Source: Sycobia sp. Sy_11 (lineage: Eukaryota; Arthropoda; Insecta; Hymenoptera; Epichrysomallidae). Taken from it: a stretch of DNA of 64,000 nucleotides. How positions within the stretch are numbered: the stretch's first letter is position 1; the number at the start of each line of letters is the position of its first letter. The notes beneath the pieces are model-generated. The model searched no databases and was not told the DNA's origin. It was given only the letters and a program-made list of their open reading frames with translations. The DNA lies in NCBI GenBank assembly GCA_018907035.1, contig JACCIC010000227.1:145001-209000 (forward strand), written 5' to 3'. Shown here piece by piece: positions 1 through 13,688 of this stretch. The translations under genes were made by a program, and so were the position numbers.

Positions 1-399
1 AAAATTTCTATAACCTTCATGTAGAACAATTAAATGTAGCAGTTTTTAAATTGTACTATTTCTAAAAGAAAAGCTTAGCTATAGAATTGATTTAATTTAG
101 AGTTAAAATAATGAAAATGAATTTGTATAAATTCATTAGTCTACTATGTAAAAGTAATTCAATTAAGTAATATTTTGCTTTATACTTTTCTTATCATGCT
201 ATTGTTTGATAATTTCGCATATATTTTTCATTACTATTCGAATCTCGAAATATTGTCAATCATGCGAAAATATTCTTCATTGAAGATTAGAACAAATAAC
301 AGATGTTCTTTAAATGTTAACGTTTTTGTTATTTTACAAAATTTGATGTCCGCCCAGTTTTCTTGGGCAGGATCTTTCGGTGTCTCATGCCGGTTTTGA

Positions 400-423
400 A
401 TATATATATATATATATATATAC

Positions 424-485
<62 letters not shown>

Positions 486-510
486 ATATATGTATATATG
501 TATATATATG
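400..510. repeat. (TA)n microsatellite, imperfect
   Basis: About 110 bp of TA dinucleotides interrupted by TACATA and TATGTA variants. Open frames across it encode only alternating Ile/Tyr and are artefacts. Confidence 0.95.
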
Positions 511-2163
511 TTGACCTGACACCCAGTGTGTAGGCTGCTAACCATATACTGCATAAATGAAATTTTACTTACATTTTTTTAGATTGTCTGAATTTGAAAC
601 TTCACCATGATTAGAAACTATATTCTTATACTCGAAAACCGTAGGTTCTTACTCTATTACTTTATTAGAAAGTAGAGCAATCCACAGATTATAATGATTT
701 CATGTGCGCATGCGCGAGCTTGAGTGCATGTAACATACTTTATTATCACAGTATAAAAAATGTATTATATATATGCGAATACGTAAAATTTTGATGAAAG
801 GTTGTAAGACTTTTCCAAGCCTTACGTTTACAACTAATCTTCAAGGTGGTCACACTTTCGTCAGTTTTCCTTGTTTGCACGCAGTCAGAGCCGAGCGCTA
901 CTCCATTATTGATTTCCTTGATTAAAAAAAAATAAAATAAAAGGACTGTTATACGTCTATTACGTGTATTACGTAAAAAAATGATTAATTATATATTATT
1001 ATTATTTTTTAATAGAAAAGTTCCTTTACTATTATACATACAACATTTCTCGCCAAATAATCAGCCAGCCGCAAAGGCTGGAGGCAATTTTTAACGATTT
1101 ATAAGATCTTATATACTTGAAGGTTGCAGGCGCAGTGATTCCAGGCAGTAAACAGCTGTCCCCTCCCCGTTCCCTCCGGTAGACCGTGGTGCAATAGGAA
1201 TATACTGCATTATGTTCATTTAGCTGCGTCTGAGTGCGCGCGCGTGTGTACGTCATTGTTATTGCATTATAACGCACAATATATAAATGACGCGTATGTC
1301 ACCGTGTCGCTTTCGCTTCGCGAGGCTGCTGCGCCTGAACGATCGACTAAATTAGATTCTTTTTGTAAACATAGCAGGCGTTAGGTTTTTTCACTTAAGA
1401 AACTTGTATACCTTAGCCGTACTAATACACATTAATAAGACGTATGAAATTCTGTATCTCGTTTTCGGATTTCCAGTCTCAGCTTCAGGAAGTAGAATAT
1501 CATGGCTTTACCGTATAATGTTGTATAGTGTCGTACTGATAGACGCATTAGATCCTTCGTGCGCGCAAGACTCGACACAGAAATGGGAAAAATTGTAAAC
1601 AAAAGATGTAAATTATAGATTTTTCTATTGTTCAATTGAGGCAATTCCTCTTTCAACTGCGCGTTGGTGAGAAAGTATATTCGACGCGTTCACTAATAAT
1701 TTAAAGTATCATATGCAATCAATTCAAAATTAAGATTCTATAATTTTCATTTTTTCTGAGAGCAGAACGTTACCCACTATATAGAAGGCATTTTCATTAA
1801 AAACTTCCTGAATAAATATTTAGTACTAGAAGGGATTTTTCTATACCATCGAAAGGAAAGAGAACAAATAAAATGTATCATCTTTTCTATCAATTGAAGA
1901 AATCTTCGAATGTGACAATAAATCACAACGGCCTCGACGCCGAGAGTAACGAATATTCCAGTTGCGGTGGATTAGAGCGCGCCGAAAGATTGGTTCGAGC
2001 GATCTCTTATTTACGAAGATTGTCACTGTGTTATAGTTTTTATTCTCGTTGCAGGGACGGCCGACGAAACAAAAATCATTCACGACAATGGTCGGTTCGC
2101 TGAACTCGTGGACAGATATAGAAAATGAGAGAGAAATCGTGCGTGTGAGAGGGAAAAAGAGAA

Positions 2164-2165
<2 letters not shown>

Positions 2166-2223
<58 letters not shown>
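2166..2223. repeat. (GA)n microsatellite
   Basis: An uninterrupted GA array of about 58 bp. It lies just downstream of a moderately GC-rich, CpG-containing stretch (about 1920-2110). Confidence 0.95.
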
Positions 2224-2225
<2 letters not shown>

Positions 2226-3171
2226 CCAGAGGGATTCCGGAGAGGGGGTTATCATTGGTCGATAGAGCGTACGCGCAAGTAGTGTAAGTAAATACTCGGT
2301 ACTGCAGTCGTTCTGTTGTATTTATATCTTCTCCCATACACCAACGCCAATTAGCATGAAATGAGTTAAATAATAATTTGTATCTTTTATACTATTACGG
2401 TAATAATCACAAAATGAAATCCTTATTTTGACAAAATATTTTGAAAAACTTCTAGGGACAATTTCTTATATCAGAAAACGTAGATTTACCAACTTAAGTA
2501 TCTATTATTTAACATACGCAATAATCTATTAAAATTGTAGAAAATATGTGACCCTCATTTGAGCATTGCTGATCAGAAAATTCTTCATAGTAAAAAAATT
2601 CTAGTATAGTAATGAAGCGAGAACAACTATTTATTGTATAATGGGCTTCTTTAACTACACTTGAAGAAAATGAAGAAAATGTTCGCAATTTACCAAAGCT
2701 AAGAAACTTTGTTGAAGACTTAGTTGGTCGTTGTATGTGCGCGCGTGTCTGTGTGCGCGCTTTAAGGTTCAGTTCTATATATGACAAGGTGAGGCACCGC
2801 GCGTAAAGAATGACACGCGTTGCGTCGATTTGCATTATAATGTATAATACATTGGTTGATCGACGATAAAGTTTTTATTGAGTTTTTGAATTCTTATTAT
2901 CGTTGTCGTTACGGCAGAAATAAAACAAAATGTACAAAGTATCATTTTTTTTCTTCTTACATATAAACTTATGTTATTCTTAAATTAAACTGCCTCTCGG
3001 AGCACGCGATATGAGAACATGCAGATGACAATATATTGCATGTTAATTTTATATATAGTTTATCCGCTCATATAGCGACAAATATCCATTCAATTATAGG
3101 CAGAACATTCGTCAATCCGCCGCATAAAATCGCGTAATCGCGCGCAATTCTCAGTGACCAAACGGAACGCG

Positions 3172-3227
<56 letters not shown>
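3172..3227. repeat. (TA)n microsatellite
   Basis: An uninterrupted TA array of about 56 bp. Confidence 0.95.
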
Positions 3228-3230
<3 letters not shown>

Positions 3231-3927
3231 AATCGATCGCGAGGTATAGTCACAAGGGCTGGAGTGCAACAAAAATTAGCAAATGAACGCGCGGAAATCA
3301 AGGAAGGGGGGACAAACAATCAGAGCATGCTAAATGGGAAATAGATTATCCCGGACAAGGGAGAAGGCGTTTATGCGATACTATACATTTGTTTACTCTA
3401 ATTTATATTAATTCTGGCTTATATTCTATGCTGAAAAGCAACGATTTCTTCACGTGCCTCGACTGCACGGATTTATTTTTTAGTCATACAACCGCACTCC
3501 ACATATCCGTAAAACCGGTGACTGATTCTGGTCTAGGGCGCGCCGAGAGTTTCACCCGTTCGCATCGGAAAACCCGTGGCAACGTCGAAATTGCAGAATG
3601 CTCGGGGATATCTGGGTCCGTGAATTTTGGACTTTCACGCATTCATCGCTCGTGGCATTCGAGTTCGTTCGTTTGTACGGCTTGTATGTCGGTAGCGGGA
3701 ATTGCGTTCATCTTGGAACTTGTCGCCTACCGGGTTCGAATTTTGCATACAAAGCAAAAGGGTGACGTGGATTTATCTTACGTAATAAGTTGATATGTCT
3801 TTTTTTGTTAGATTATTAGATCTGTGCTCCTGGTCATCGTCATTGACGCGACTTTTTAAAAAAGGATCGATCATAACTTTTATACTATTCAATATTGAAA
3901 TACAGGCTTGCCAGCGATATCAAAAGA

Positions 3928-3930
<3 letters not shown>

Positions 3931-4003
<73 letters not shown>

Positions 4004-4008
4004 ATATA
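3931..4008. repeat. (TA)n microsatellite, interrupted
   Basis: TA repeats broken by single-base changes near 3966 and 3992. Confidence 0.93.
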
Positions 4009-4357
4009 CGACCTGTATAAAGTGTAGGACGACGCGTAGGATGATTATCTGATTCACCAGTCTCAATGTTAATTCCTTGTTGTTTCGTTTGTGCATATTA
4101 TATCATAGTTGCAAATAGCCGTATCCAATCCGCGAATGCAGCTCAGACACTTTCTTCCCGTATACGATACTCGAAATGACTACATAGGCACAGTGACATT
4201 ACAATATTTTATTCTTATTTCTCATGCATTTTTATCGACTCAGCCTTTCAAGATTTTTGCCGAATGATACTTTGTATATGGAATGTAATAAATATAGTCG
4301 AAATATTTTGCTGAAAAAAGTCATGAATAAAATTATTTTCTCAACAAAAAAAAATAT

Positions 4358-4358
4358 C

Positions 4359-4389
<31 letters not shown>

Positions 4390-4391
4390 AT

Positions 4392-4442
<51 letters not shown>
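4358..4442. repeat. (TA)n microsatellite, interrupted
   Basis: Two TA arrays separated by a short AATAATAGA spacer around 4386. It sits 80 bp left of the mariner insertion. Confidence 0.93.
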
Positions 4443-4445
<3 letters not shown>

Positions 4446-4523
4446 TGAAATTTGAATGATATACATGAATTTACAAAAATATAATATAATTATGTTTATA
4501 TAATGTAGCTCGTCTCATATATA

Positions 4524-5798
4524 CGAGGGTGGTTTCATAAGTCCGTGACTGTTATCGTAAATATTTTACTACTCTAAGAGATTATCATCTCATACAAATA
4601 GGTATACAAAGTTTCAAGTCAATACGTTGGTTAGAAAATTTTTGCTAGTCTTTTGAATTTAGTGTTTCATTGTTTTTACAAAAGCATGGAAAAAACGAAT
4701 TTCGAGTGGTTTTTAAACATTACTTTCTGCATGGAAAAACAATTAAGGAAACTGAAGAAAAGCTTAAAAAATATTATAAGGACTCTGCTCCATCACATGG
4801 AATTGTTTACAAGTGGTTTACTGAATTTCATTGTGATAGAATGAATATAAGCGATGCTGAGCGTTGTAGCCGCCCAAAAGAGATGATTAATCAAGATATG
4901 GCCAATAAAATCCATGATATGATACTCCAAGATCGTCGATTAAAGATACGCGAGATTAGTAACACTGAAGGAATTTCGACTGAACACTTATTTCATATTT
5001 TGCATGACATTTTCAATATGAGAAAACTATCTGCAAGATGGGTGCCGCGTTTGCTCACAGTTGGCAATAAACGGTCACGTATTGTTACATCTAAACAATG
5101 TTTGGACATGTTTCAGTGTAATCCAACCGAATTTTTGCGCCTTTATTTTACTGTTGATGAAACGTGGATTCATCACTACACGCCAGAAACGAAACGGCAG
5201 TCAAAAATGTGGACTGAACATGGAAAACCTGCTCCGAAAAAAGCAAAAACTGTTTGACCAGTCGGTAACGTTATGGCCACAGTTTTTTGGGACTCACGGG
5301 GTATAATACTAATCGATTACCTACAGAAGGGACAAACAATTACAGGGCAGTATTATGCTTCATTATTGGATAAATTTGAAGTCATGCTGAAGGAAAAGCG
5401 GTCCTATCTGGAAGAAGAAAGATCTGAAGAAAAAAGTGCTCTTCCACCACGCTGACGCACCAGCTCACACGAGAATTACGTTAGCAGAATTACGTTACAA
5501 ATTACTTTCTCGCTTACCTTATTCTTCAGATTTAGCACCGTCCGATTATTTTCTATTTCCAAGCATGAAAACTTGATTTGGTGGTATAAGATTTTCATCA
5601 AATGAAGAGATTATGACCACCGAAAATGATTATTTTGAGGATTTCGATAAAAGTTACTTTTTGGAAGGCTCAAAAAGATTGAATACAGCTGGAATAAATG
5701 TATCGAGTTGGGAGGGGACTATATTGAAAAATAAAGAAAAATTGTTTAAATAAATTGTTTTTTCATTTAAAAGTCACGAACTTATCAAACCACCCTCG
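4524..5798 (+). mobile_element. mariner (Tc1/mariner, DD34D-type) DNA transposon, full length but inactive
   Basis: A complete mariner element of about 1,275 bp, the usual size for the family. The terminal inverted repeats begin CGAGGGTGGTTT at 4524 and end with the complement AAACCACCCTCG at 5798. They match for about 27 bp with a few mismatches. TA dinucleotides flank both ends (4522-4523 and 5799-5800), the canonical mariner target-site duplication. The element encodes a broken transposase on the + strand, described separately. It was mobilised by cut and paste in the past and cannot now make its own transposase. Confidence 0.96.
4686..5753 (+). pseudogene. mariner transposase pseudogene
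   Basis: This is a transposase relic with an N-terminal helix-turn-helix region and a C-terminal catalytic domain. Family hallmarks include KLSARWVPRLLT, VDETWIHHYTPETK (first catalytic Asp), WDSRGI (second catalytic Asp), YYASLLD, and APSDYFLFPSMK near the C-terminus. The start is taken as the ATG at 4686, where one A appears to be missing from the following A-run, so the frame shifts within the first codons. Other lesions are a TGA at 5255-5257 replacing the residue after KTV, a frameshift near 5430, and a TGA in the KTW/FGG region near 5575. At the third catalytic position the usual HQDNAPAH motif reads HHADAPAH, so the catalytic Asp is Ala (codon 5451-5453). The natural stop TAA is at 5751-5753. 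The element is clearly non-autonomous. Confidence 0.93.
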
Positions 5799-6829
5799 TA
5801 TATATATATGACAAAACATAATTTTCCTTAATGTAATGATTTAAAACCTTAATTAAAGTCCAGAGATTTTTCAAATTGTGTTCAAATAAAAAAATTTTTT
5901 AAACATTTTGACTATAATTTACCCTTTCTTTAAATCTGAGAAAATTGTTTAACACTGACTTTAATATCTTAAATAATCATAGCAAATCGAAATAAGTAGA
6001 TTCCTACACTATGCATTCAGAGAATCTTCATAAATATTAATGAATCCAATATATTCTGCGTTAGCTTAATAATTTATATTTACAAATATTATTAAATCTT
6101 AATTAACTAATGTCGAGCTGCGAAATATATAAAATATTACAACAATTTTGAATTAATGAGCCATCAGATATTGAGGGAAAAAAATGTAAAATGCTAGTTT
6201 GAAGTAAATTAATCTCAAGTTCTGAATAATCATTTAAATAAGACGAGAAAAATACTTACGATCAATAAAATTTTAATTTTAGCATAATATTAACGATCTT
6301 AGAATACGTCAAAATTTCTGTTTAATAAATTAGATTAAATCGATAGTACCTACTAACAATAGACGATATAATAGACATTTATAATAGAAGAACCAATCGT
6401 GATTCACGTAAAGTAAGTAAATAAGTACCTTACTACGTATCTAGCATTCATTTGTGCATATAGACGATTTAAAAAAAAAACATCCATTTCCTCGTAACAC
6501 TAATAAGTTCGTTAGGAGTGTGTCTACAATTTAATCCATACTCATCCTGGGTGGTATGTTATATATAAAATTTATTATCTGTACTTTTCGTAGCAGCATT
6601 ACTTACTAAATTGTCAGTTATTAGTAAATTTTTATATTTATAGATACACTTTTCTCGATAATGATACGAGAAAATCGAAAATTACTCCCTTCTCATAATG
6701 CACCGATAAATCTCAATCCGACAAAAACAAATTTTCTCGTATTGCCGGCGGTTTTCCGAAGACTATAATAGCCAATACAAATCACGACTCATTCGAATAT
6801 AATGCAAATTCCTGTTTCTCCTGCGGCGA

Positions 6830-6952
6830 TGCATCATTAGCTCCCCCTACCCTTCCCGCCATCTACGCCCCGCCTCAAGCGGCAGCTGCGTGGGCCGCGG
6901 TAATCGTTCTTTATTAGAGAGGATTTTGCGAAAGCCGAATTAATTAGCCTCG

Positions 6953-6960
<8 letters not shown>
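6830..6960. promoter_or_regulatory. small GC-rich patch next to a (GA)n tract
   Basis: A GC- and CpG-richer patch in AT-rich surroundings, immediately followed by (GA)n. GA tracts beside CpG-rich DNA resemble GAGA-factor-type regulatory regions of insects. This is inferred from composition only. Confidence 0.2.

Positions 6961-7000
<40 letters not shown>
6956..7000. repeat. (GA)n microsatellite
   Basis: An uninterrupted GA array of about 45 bp. Confidence 0.95.
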
Positions 7001-7001
<1 letters not shown>

Positions 7002-7792
7002 GGGGGATCCTTATAGTTAACTAATCAACTCTCACTCTACTGCCGACGGCATTGCAGTATGATAAAGTCCGGCTGCCTGCACTCGCCGAATTTCCAATCC
7101 AACTTGTATTTCCAATCCTAATATAAGAAGCACTCTTAGATTTTATATCCGTATTATAGAGGGTAAGTTGGAAATGCAAGAAAGTATACATATTAGACAC
7201 GGGTAATACACGAAGGAACCCCCGTCCACGAGGATGATCGTCACAAATTTAACTGAACTGCTCAAAAAATAGCTTTCCGAACTCTAGGAAATCTATATAT
7301 GAAATACTCGAGTAGGTACGTGAACAAGGGACGGAACGTCGTAAAATATTCTCGCGCCGGAGATATCGGAAAATCTACTCGAAATACCAGGCTACGAGAA
7401 AACGTGCAAGTTGTGAATTATCTTAGGAGCCGCTTGAAAGCAGACCGTGATAAAACTTATATCCGGCACACTTATAATACTGTAATAGAAGCGAAATGTA
7501 AGCGTTATTACATCTTTCATTCATAGTGCACGCTTGTTTCTATCTTCTGTAATGTAAGGCTCAAATTATCCACCGTTAGCTTTATTGAATTGCAACTAAA
7601 TTTTGTTAATTAGTCAGCATCGGGGTCTATCGATTTTTTCCCTCTCTTTTTTTACGAACAAAAGGATACTGGCGTATCTATATACTGGATACGATCCATC
7701 CACCTGTGCGCAACCGTCGGCATCTGCTTCGGCAGTTCATTATCTTTTCCCGATAGGGAAGGCGCGCGGCACGACTACGTTTTTACTGCTCT

Positions 7793-7796
<4 letters not shown>

Positions 7797-7847
<51 letters not shown>
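7797..7847. repeat. (TA)n microsatellite
   Basis: An uninterrupted TA array of about 50 bp. Confidence 0.95.
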
Positions 7848-7848
<1 letters not shown>

Positions 7849-8351
7849 TTTTCAACTTTGATACTAAAAATAAAAAAATCTTTAAATTTTAGAGCACACT
7901 TATGAAATTTTTCGGTAAAACTTTCTCGCTGAGTCTATAAATGAACAAGGAAACTTTTTTTCTTATTTTATACGTTACAAAAGTAGAATTATAATAGTTA
8001 AAAATACCAGAATGATGACTTGAAAATTTTTTGATTTTTTATTTTTATTTTAATAATGTTCAGTTTGTGTATTCAATGTTCATATTTGTGTACACTTTAC
8101 ACAGTGTAAATATCCTCACTAAAAGATCTATTTGCAAAAAAACAAAGTTTGGTTTTATATCCTGACCATGAAAAGTATATAAAAATTTCTCTGTGCTCCC
8201 TTCATATTTGATCTTGTTTCAACCAGTCTATTGCTTATACTATATTGAAAACATACGAAAACAGATCGTTTATTAATTTTAAAAAAAACTTTTCGCCACG
8301 TGTAGAGTTTAAAATACTAGAAGGTTAAAAGATTTTGGAGAATACTCGCAA

Positions 8352-8353
<2 letters not shown>

Positions 8354-8411
<58 letters not shown>
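8354..8411. repeat. (TA)n microsatellite
   Basis: A TA array of about 55 bp with one TGTA at its right end. Confidence 0.95.
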
Positions 8412-11400
8412 CATTTACTTAGATTCGTTCGCACGATACATAAAATGACGTTTAACGTAGTACACGTAAAGATATGAAAAATCGAATGAAGAAGTATGAA
8501 CTAAAAGTGTCCGGAGTCAGACGGAGGCATAAACAATTTAAGTACTAATTAGGCTATTGATGTTTCTTATGAGTATACAAGTACGCACTCGTTCGAGGAC
8601 CCATTCCTTAGAAGAGAGTGAAAAATATATTAATTGAAGATAAATATGAAGCACTAGACCATTATTTTCTTTCACTAGGTCGTCTTTCCTTTGGGTTGAA
8701 ATTAATCTGAATTAATTAATTCTAATTGTTAGTGTTCACTGTTACTTAACTTATTAATAGTTTTTCATCTATAAAATTACTTCTCGTAAATATATTTTTC
8801 TTCTTGAAACTTCCTTAAATTTAATTATTCTTTTAGAAAAATAAACTATAATTATATTAATGGTTTACCCGTGCAGAAATATACTATAAATATAATTAAA
8901 TCGCATAAATATAAATATTATTATTCGTATAATATATTTAATAAAGAGTGACTTAAGTATTACTTCTTTAGTCTTTTTGAGTTTGGAAAATACCACTCAA
9001 GGGTGATTTGAGCCACCCATGAGTAAAAAAGAACAGCACATAAATTGAAAGTCGTGCTTTTGACATGACATTGACTATCAAGTATGCAACTGGAGCATGA
9101 TAATTTTAATCTTACATACCAACATTCGAGTTAGTATTTATTTGTGGAAGTCAATTTAGTCGATGGCAACTTTTTTACTATCAGCAGAAATCCGACGGTA
9201 CTTTCAAAGTATGAAGATTTATTCTCGCTACTTTATACTATTGTTAAAGCAAATTATCACGTTGCAATGTACTATCTGTAATCTTATTTAATCTTGCTTT
9301 AATAATTGGCTAAATTATATTAAAACTGTCAAAGCGAAAATTACTTTGGGAGCTGGCTTATTCGTTCTCCTAAAAGGGTCGCTGAAACTAGCATTGAAGA
9401 GAGTGCTAAATCAGTCTCTGGGGGATGCTCCGATTTTGGCATTAGACAGGAATGAAACGTCTGTCCTCGAGAGTAACTTTTGCACTTCCAACCTTTTTAA
9501 GACGTTTCTCAATTGTCGTTCTACAAAATTAAACATTCAAAATTTTATCCACGTTGATTTCAAAAGGACAAAGGAGATTCAATCTAATACAGAAATACTA
9601 TATTGTTAAACATTTTCAAGTAATTGTTCGGTACACTTTTAAATATATTGGAAATTTTTATTTATGTATTCGGAACTGTGATTGGACGAATGTTCTATTT
9701 GAAATAATATTTAAGAATATTAGTTGGTGAAAGATAATTCAAATAACAAAATTTATCTCATTCAAAAGGTTAGGCAATTATTAAGGTATTAGAGCGAAAT
9801 ATATAATATCCTTTCGAGTTTAAATTTTACATTTGCAGAGCGTTTAAAATGCAGTTCATACCAAGTTGCTGCGAATATTTATTTATATTCGTGGCCATGC
9901 GAACGGTTCTATAGAAATTAATCTTGAACAAATGTAATTCATCCGTCTTAAAAAAACCGTACATTATAAAAGAATTATTTGAAATAAAATTCTGTCACGA
10001 TCGTTTAAATTTTAATTGAATACCTTTTACATAATCACAGTTTATTTGTTTCATCGATTTTTTTACAGAATACAATTATATAAATGCCTTGGTAATTTAT
10101 AAATGGAATATAGAATAATAATGATTTAATCTATAAAATATATGAAATCGTTATAATCTATAAAATAATGTTTCACTTTATTCTTCGTTTTCTACGCCTT
10201 TCTAATGCGGGGTATTGCATTCCGGAATTTGAAAGATTCAGTCGCGGTTAGTAATCTAACTGCGAAGAGGGAAAAAAAACTTGACGTACTAAAAGGGGCT
10301 CCAAACGATTGACATCGTCAACAAAAAAAAAAAACGAATCTACCTCAATAACGAAATATAAAATCTTCTTTACCAACGCAAATTATTGAAATTCCACCCT
10401 GAACATCATAGATTTTGGATAGATTTCTTCATCAATCCACTTTAACAAATAATTCGAATTAAAACTTCAATCCTAAATCTATCATTTTTCTTTTAAACTA
10501 TACTTTTTTTGCGACGATACAAAAAAAGCCTAGTAACTATAGCTCCAGCTCTTTTTCCGACCTATCCCACTTCTCTTTAGCTTCAACCATTCTTCTTTTT
10601 TTTTCGCTTTAATACGGCGAGAGGTAACGGAGAATTCCGAACAAAAATGAAAGTAATTGAATGTGCTATAAATAAAAAGCTTATGAACAAAAGATTTAAT
10701 ATAAATAATATAAATACATCGCTAGCTTTTATTTATGTAATTATTTGCATACTAGTAGTTGACTTATTTTTCTACTAATTGATCACAATGTCGTTAGTGC
10801 TATATATAAGGTTTTGGTTTATTCTTTATAGCAGATAACAATGATAGATACTTGAAATAACGTTCTGTTTATTCTGGTGATTTTTTCAACCTTTGACTTT
10901 AATCCTAATAATTTACACTATTGTTAATACATTTGAAAATATATGTCTTAAAAGTTCAGTCGATAAATAAACGAATTTTTGTAAAATAACTAAAATGCTT
11001 CTCCGTAATCAAACTTTTATCAATAAATTTTATTTCTTGTAAAATATTTCAAATACTATTTAATGCTCTGCTTGCTTTAATTAAATCCTTTTTCTCTTAC
11101 TTTTCTAAAGTCCGCTTCTTTTATTTAAAAGTAAAAGTTAGTTAGAATAGTTTAAAGATTTTATCATAAACTCTTGTTTTAGCATCTATTTCACCTTATA
11201 TACAAAACTTCCTTTTCTTTATTCGTGATATTTAAACTGTTTCCACGAGTTTAACGAATTTCAAACATGTTGAATTTACGCATAGGTTTTTAGATTACGC
11301 CCCTAACCGATCTCTTTTAAATCACATTTAATTAAATAATAATTTATGTTTTTCTTGCGATATGTTAGTATAAGTTCAACCTCGTACTGTGCAATCGCAC

Positions 11401-13637
11401 TGGAAAACTTTTGCGACTAGAATCGTGATAGTCTGTATAAAGAGAACACAGTTTCAAGTTGAAGAGGGTAGAGGGTCGTTACTATGACATCTGCAATTTT
11501 ATCAGGAGACTAAAAAGTATATTTGCAAGACGAAATAAAAGAAAAATGAACATGCCCCACTAGAAAAACTTTATATTGTAATATCGATTATTTATCAAAA
11601 ACGTAGGGTTTAATTACGATTATTTTAATAAGTTTTTTTACTGTAAGCATAAGTAATTTTTTTCATGTGGTTAACTTTGCACTAACCTCAACCTATAATA
11701 TGTTATCTTTCGAAACGCCAAAGACTTAAGAAGTTGTAGCTAAACTATTTCGTAAATACTATGAATTCTATAGCAACTATAGATAGAGATGAAATGCTAT
11801 TCATAGTTAAAAATTTTAAATAGTCAAATAACTGAAAATACTGTTCACTGCTGTCGTACAATTTTTTTTATTTTCTTCATTTACTAAAGTTCTTTCGATG
11901 CACTTTATAGACCTTTCGCAAGCCTTATAAATTCATAAAAATTTACGACATTAAATAGTAACAATATAATATTAATGATATAATAAAGAAGGTATAGCAA
12001 ATTCGCAAATTTAAGAAATTAATCAAAATGATATAAGTAAACAAATGAACAAATTTCAGTTACAAGTCAATACTGAAGGTAAAATTAATCCCGCGAAACA
12101 GTGGAATAGAATAAAAATCAGAGACATACACGAACTTTTACATTACAAATGCATGTCGTTTAAGATGGAAGTAGAATTTTGTTCGTAATTTGCCAATCGT
12201 GTTGCCAATCGATCAGCGAATCATATTGGCTATTTTAATAACGTTTTTCGTCTAGAAATAACCATTCCTAATCTTTCGCATACCTATTTTTTTCTTTCTT
12301 CATAATCTTGTTATTGGAAAAATCAAACATATGGTCGGTTTTATTAACATTTTCCACTAAAGTCGATTTTTCGAGATTGTAATACCTGCTACACCGGTTG
12401 TGAACTTATGAAAAATTTTAGCTACATAGAAGCAATTACAGTCTCTGCGTTGTATTTATTACAATTACTATATTGAGACAGATCGTCAATGTCAGAAGAA
12501 ATATGTATAGACAATAAACCATTCCAAAACGTTTAAACAATGTTAACGTGACAATAAACTCAAATAAAATATAACTCAAATACAATTTTTAGATTTATTG
12601 ACACATTAAAAGAAAAATATGATTAATACAATATGTCAAAAATTTTACGTCATTTATTTATTTGTACGTCATCTCAATGATTAAAATATATCTGAAATTT
12701 CGAAATCAAAGAATAAACATTTTTATTGCCTGGAAAGAACCAGTATTAAAGATTCCATAATATAAATAAATTATTTTACCACCATTAATCGGTTATTTTT
12801 AAACTCCGAAAGATTGGGGATTTTAAATTTTTGTATCTTATGATATTTATAATCTCAATACGTTATTTTAAAAATTTTGAAAGTTTCAAATTCAAATCAC
12901 TCGATTTCATATATCTTTTAAACACAGTATTGTCAAGACACCAAGTTCTATAAAAAAACTAAAGTTCAACGACAGCATTTAAGCTCGGCTGATGTAAACA
13001 AGCGATTGAGCCAAATTCATAAAAAATACAAGAATTTTAAGAGCTCTTTAAATTATGATATTTATATAAAAAATTTTATACTTTATAAACAGTTACTAAA
13101 TATATGCTTGACATTAATATTTATGATCAAAGCGAAAGAATCTAATAATAATTACAAAAAAGTCTTCTTTAATGATCTATTATTAAATTTATTAGTACGA
13201 TATTATTATTTTTAGAATTACTTCCATTGCTAGGAATTCGATATGATTGTGTATTATGTATAAAAAATTATATTGTTTATTTATTTGAGCCATTGGAATC
13301 TGATGATAGAGATTATTTTGCTGTATAGAAATACAGTTGTCAGTATATAAGTTATATGTGCCAATTAGAATTTTTAGTAAATTCCAGAATACATGAAATC
13401 TGTGTTTCATTCGTAGATCAGAGCATTGGTACTTACCTGAAGTTCAAAGTTACAGATAAGAAGATCTTGTATAAGCTCGGTGCATTGTCTTTATCATGTA
13501 GACCACATTGTCATAAAACAAAATTCCAGCAATTCAGGAATCGAACTCTGAACCGGCGACAGTTTATTTAGGAAGCTTGTAGTTTTTATGTATAGGCATA
13601 AAAAACCGATGCGTCTATAATCTCAGCCAAAAACTTT

Positions 13638-13641
<4 letters not shown>

Positions 13642-13686
<45 letters not shown>
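13642..13686. repeat. (TA)n microsatellite
   Basis: A TA array of about 45 bp. Confidence 0.95.

Positions 13687-13688
<2 letters not shown>

Larger units (their letters stand above)
1..4523. other. AT-rich non-coding DNA with microsatellites
   Basis: No gene recognised. The stretch is AT-rich and carries several long (TA)n arrays and one (GA)n array, listed separately. A few segments are less AT-rich (about 1110-1340, 1920-2110, 2720-2830, 3520-3760). The longest open frame outside repeats is 134 codons at 3389-3793 on the + strand. It has no domain I recognise and mixed composition, so I do not call it a gene. Confidence 0.6.

Noticed and set aside
400..510. repeat array as a possible CRISPR or satellite
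   Set aside because: Plain TA dinucleotide microsatellite with no spacer structure. No CRISPR-like array exists anywhere in the window.
3389..3793. 134-codon open frame on the + strand
   Set aside because: The length is somewhat notable for AT-rich DNA, but there is no recognisable domain, no splice context and no neighbour. Left as unannotated.
13490..13570. possible tRNA gene (TTCGATTCC-like motif on the - strand)
   Set aside because: The T-arm cannot pair in the standard geometry and no matching acceptor stem, anticodon arm or A-box was found.
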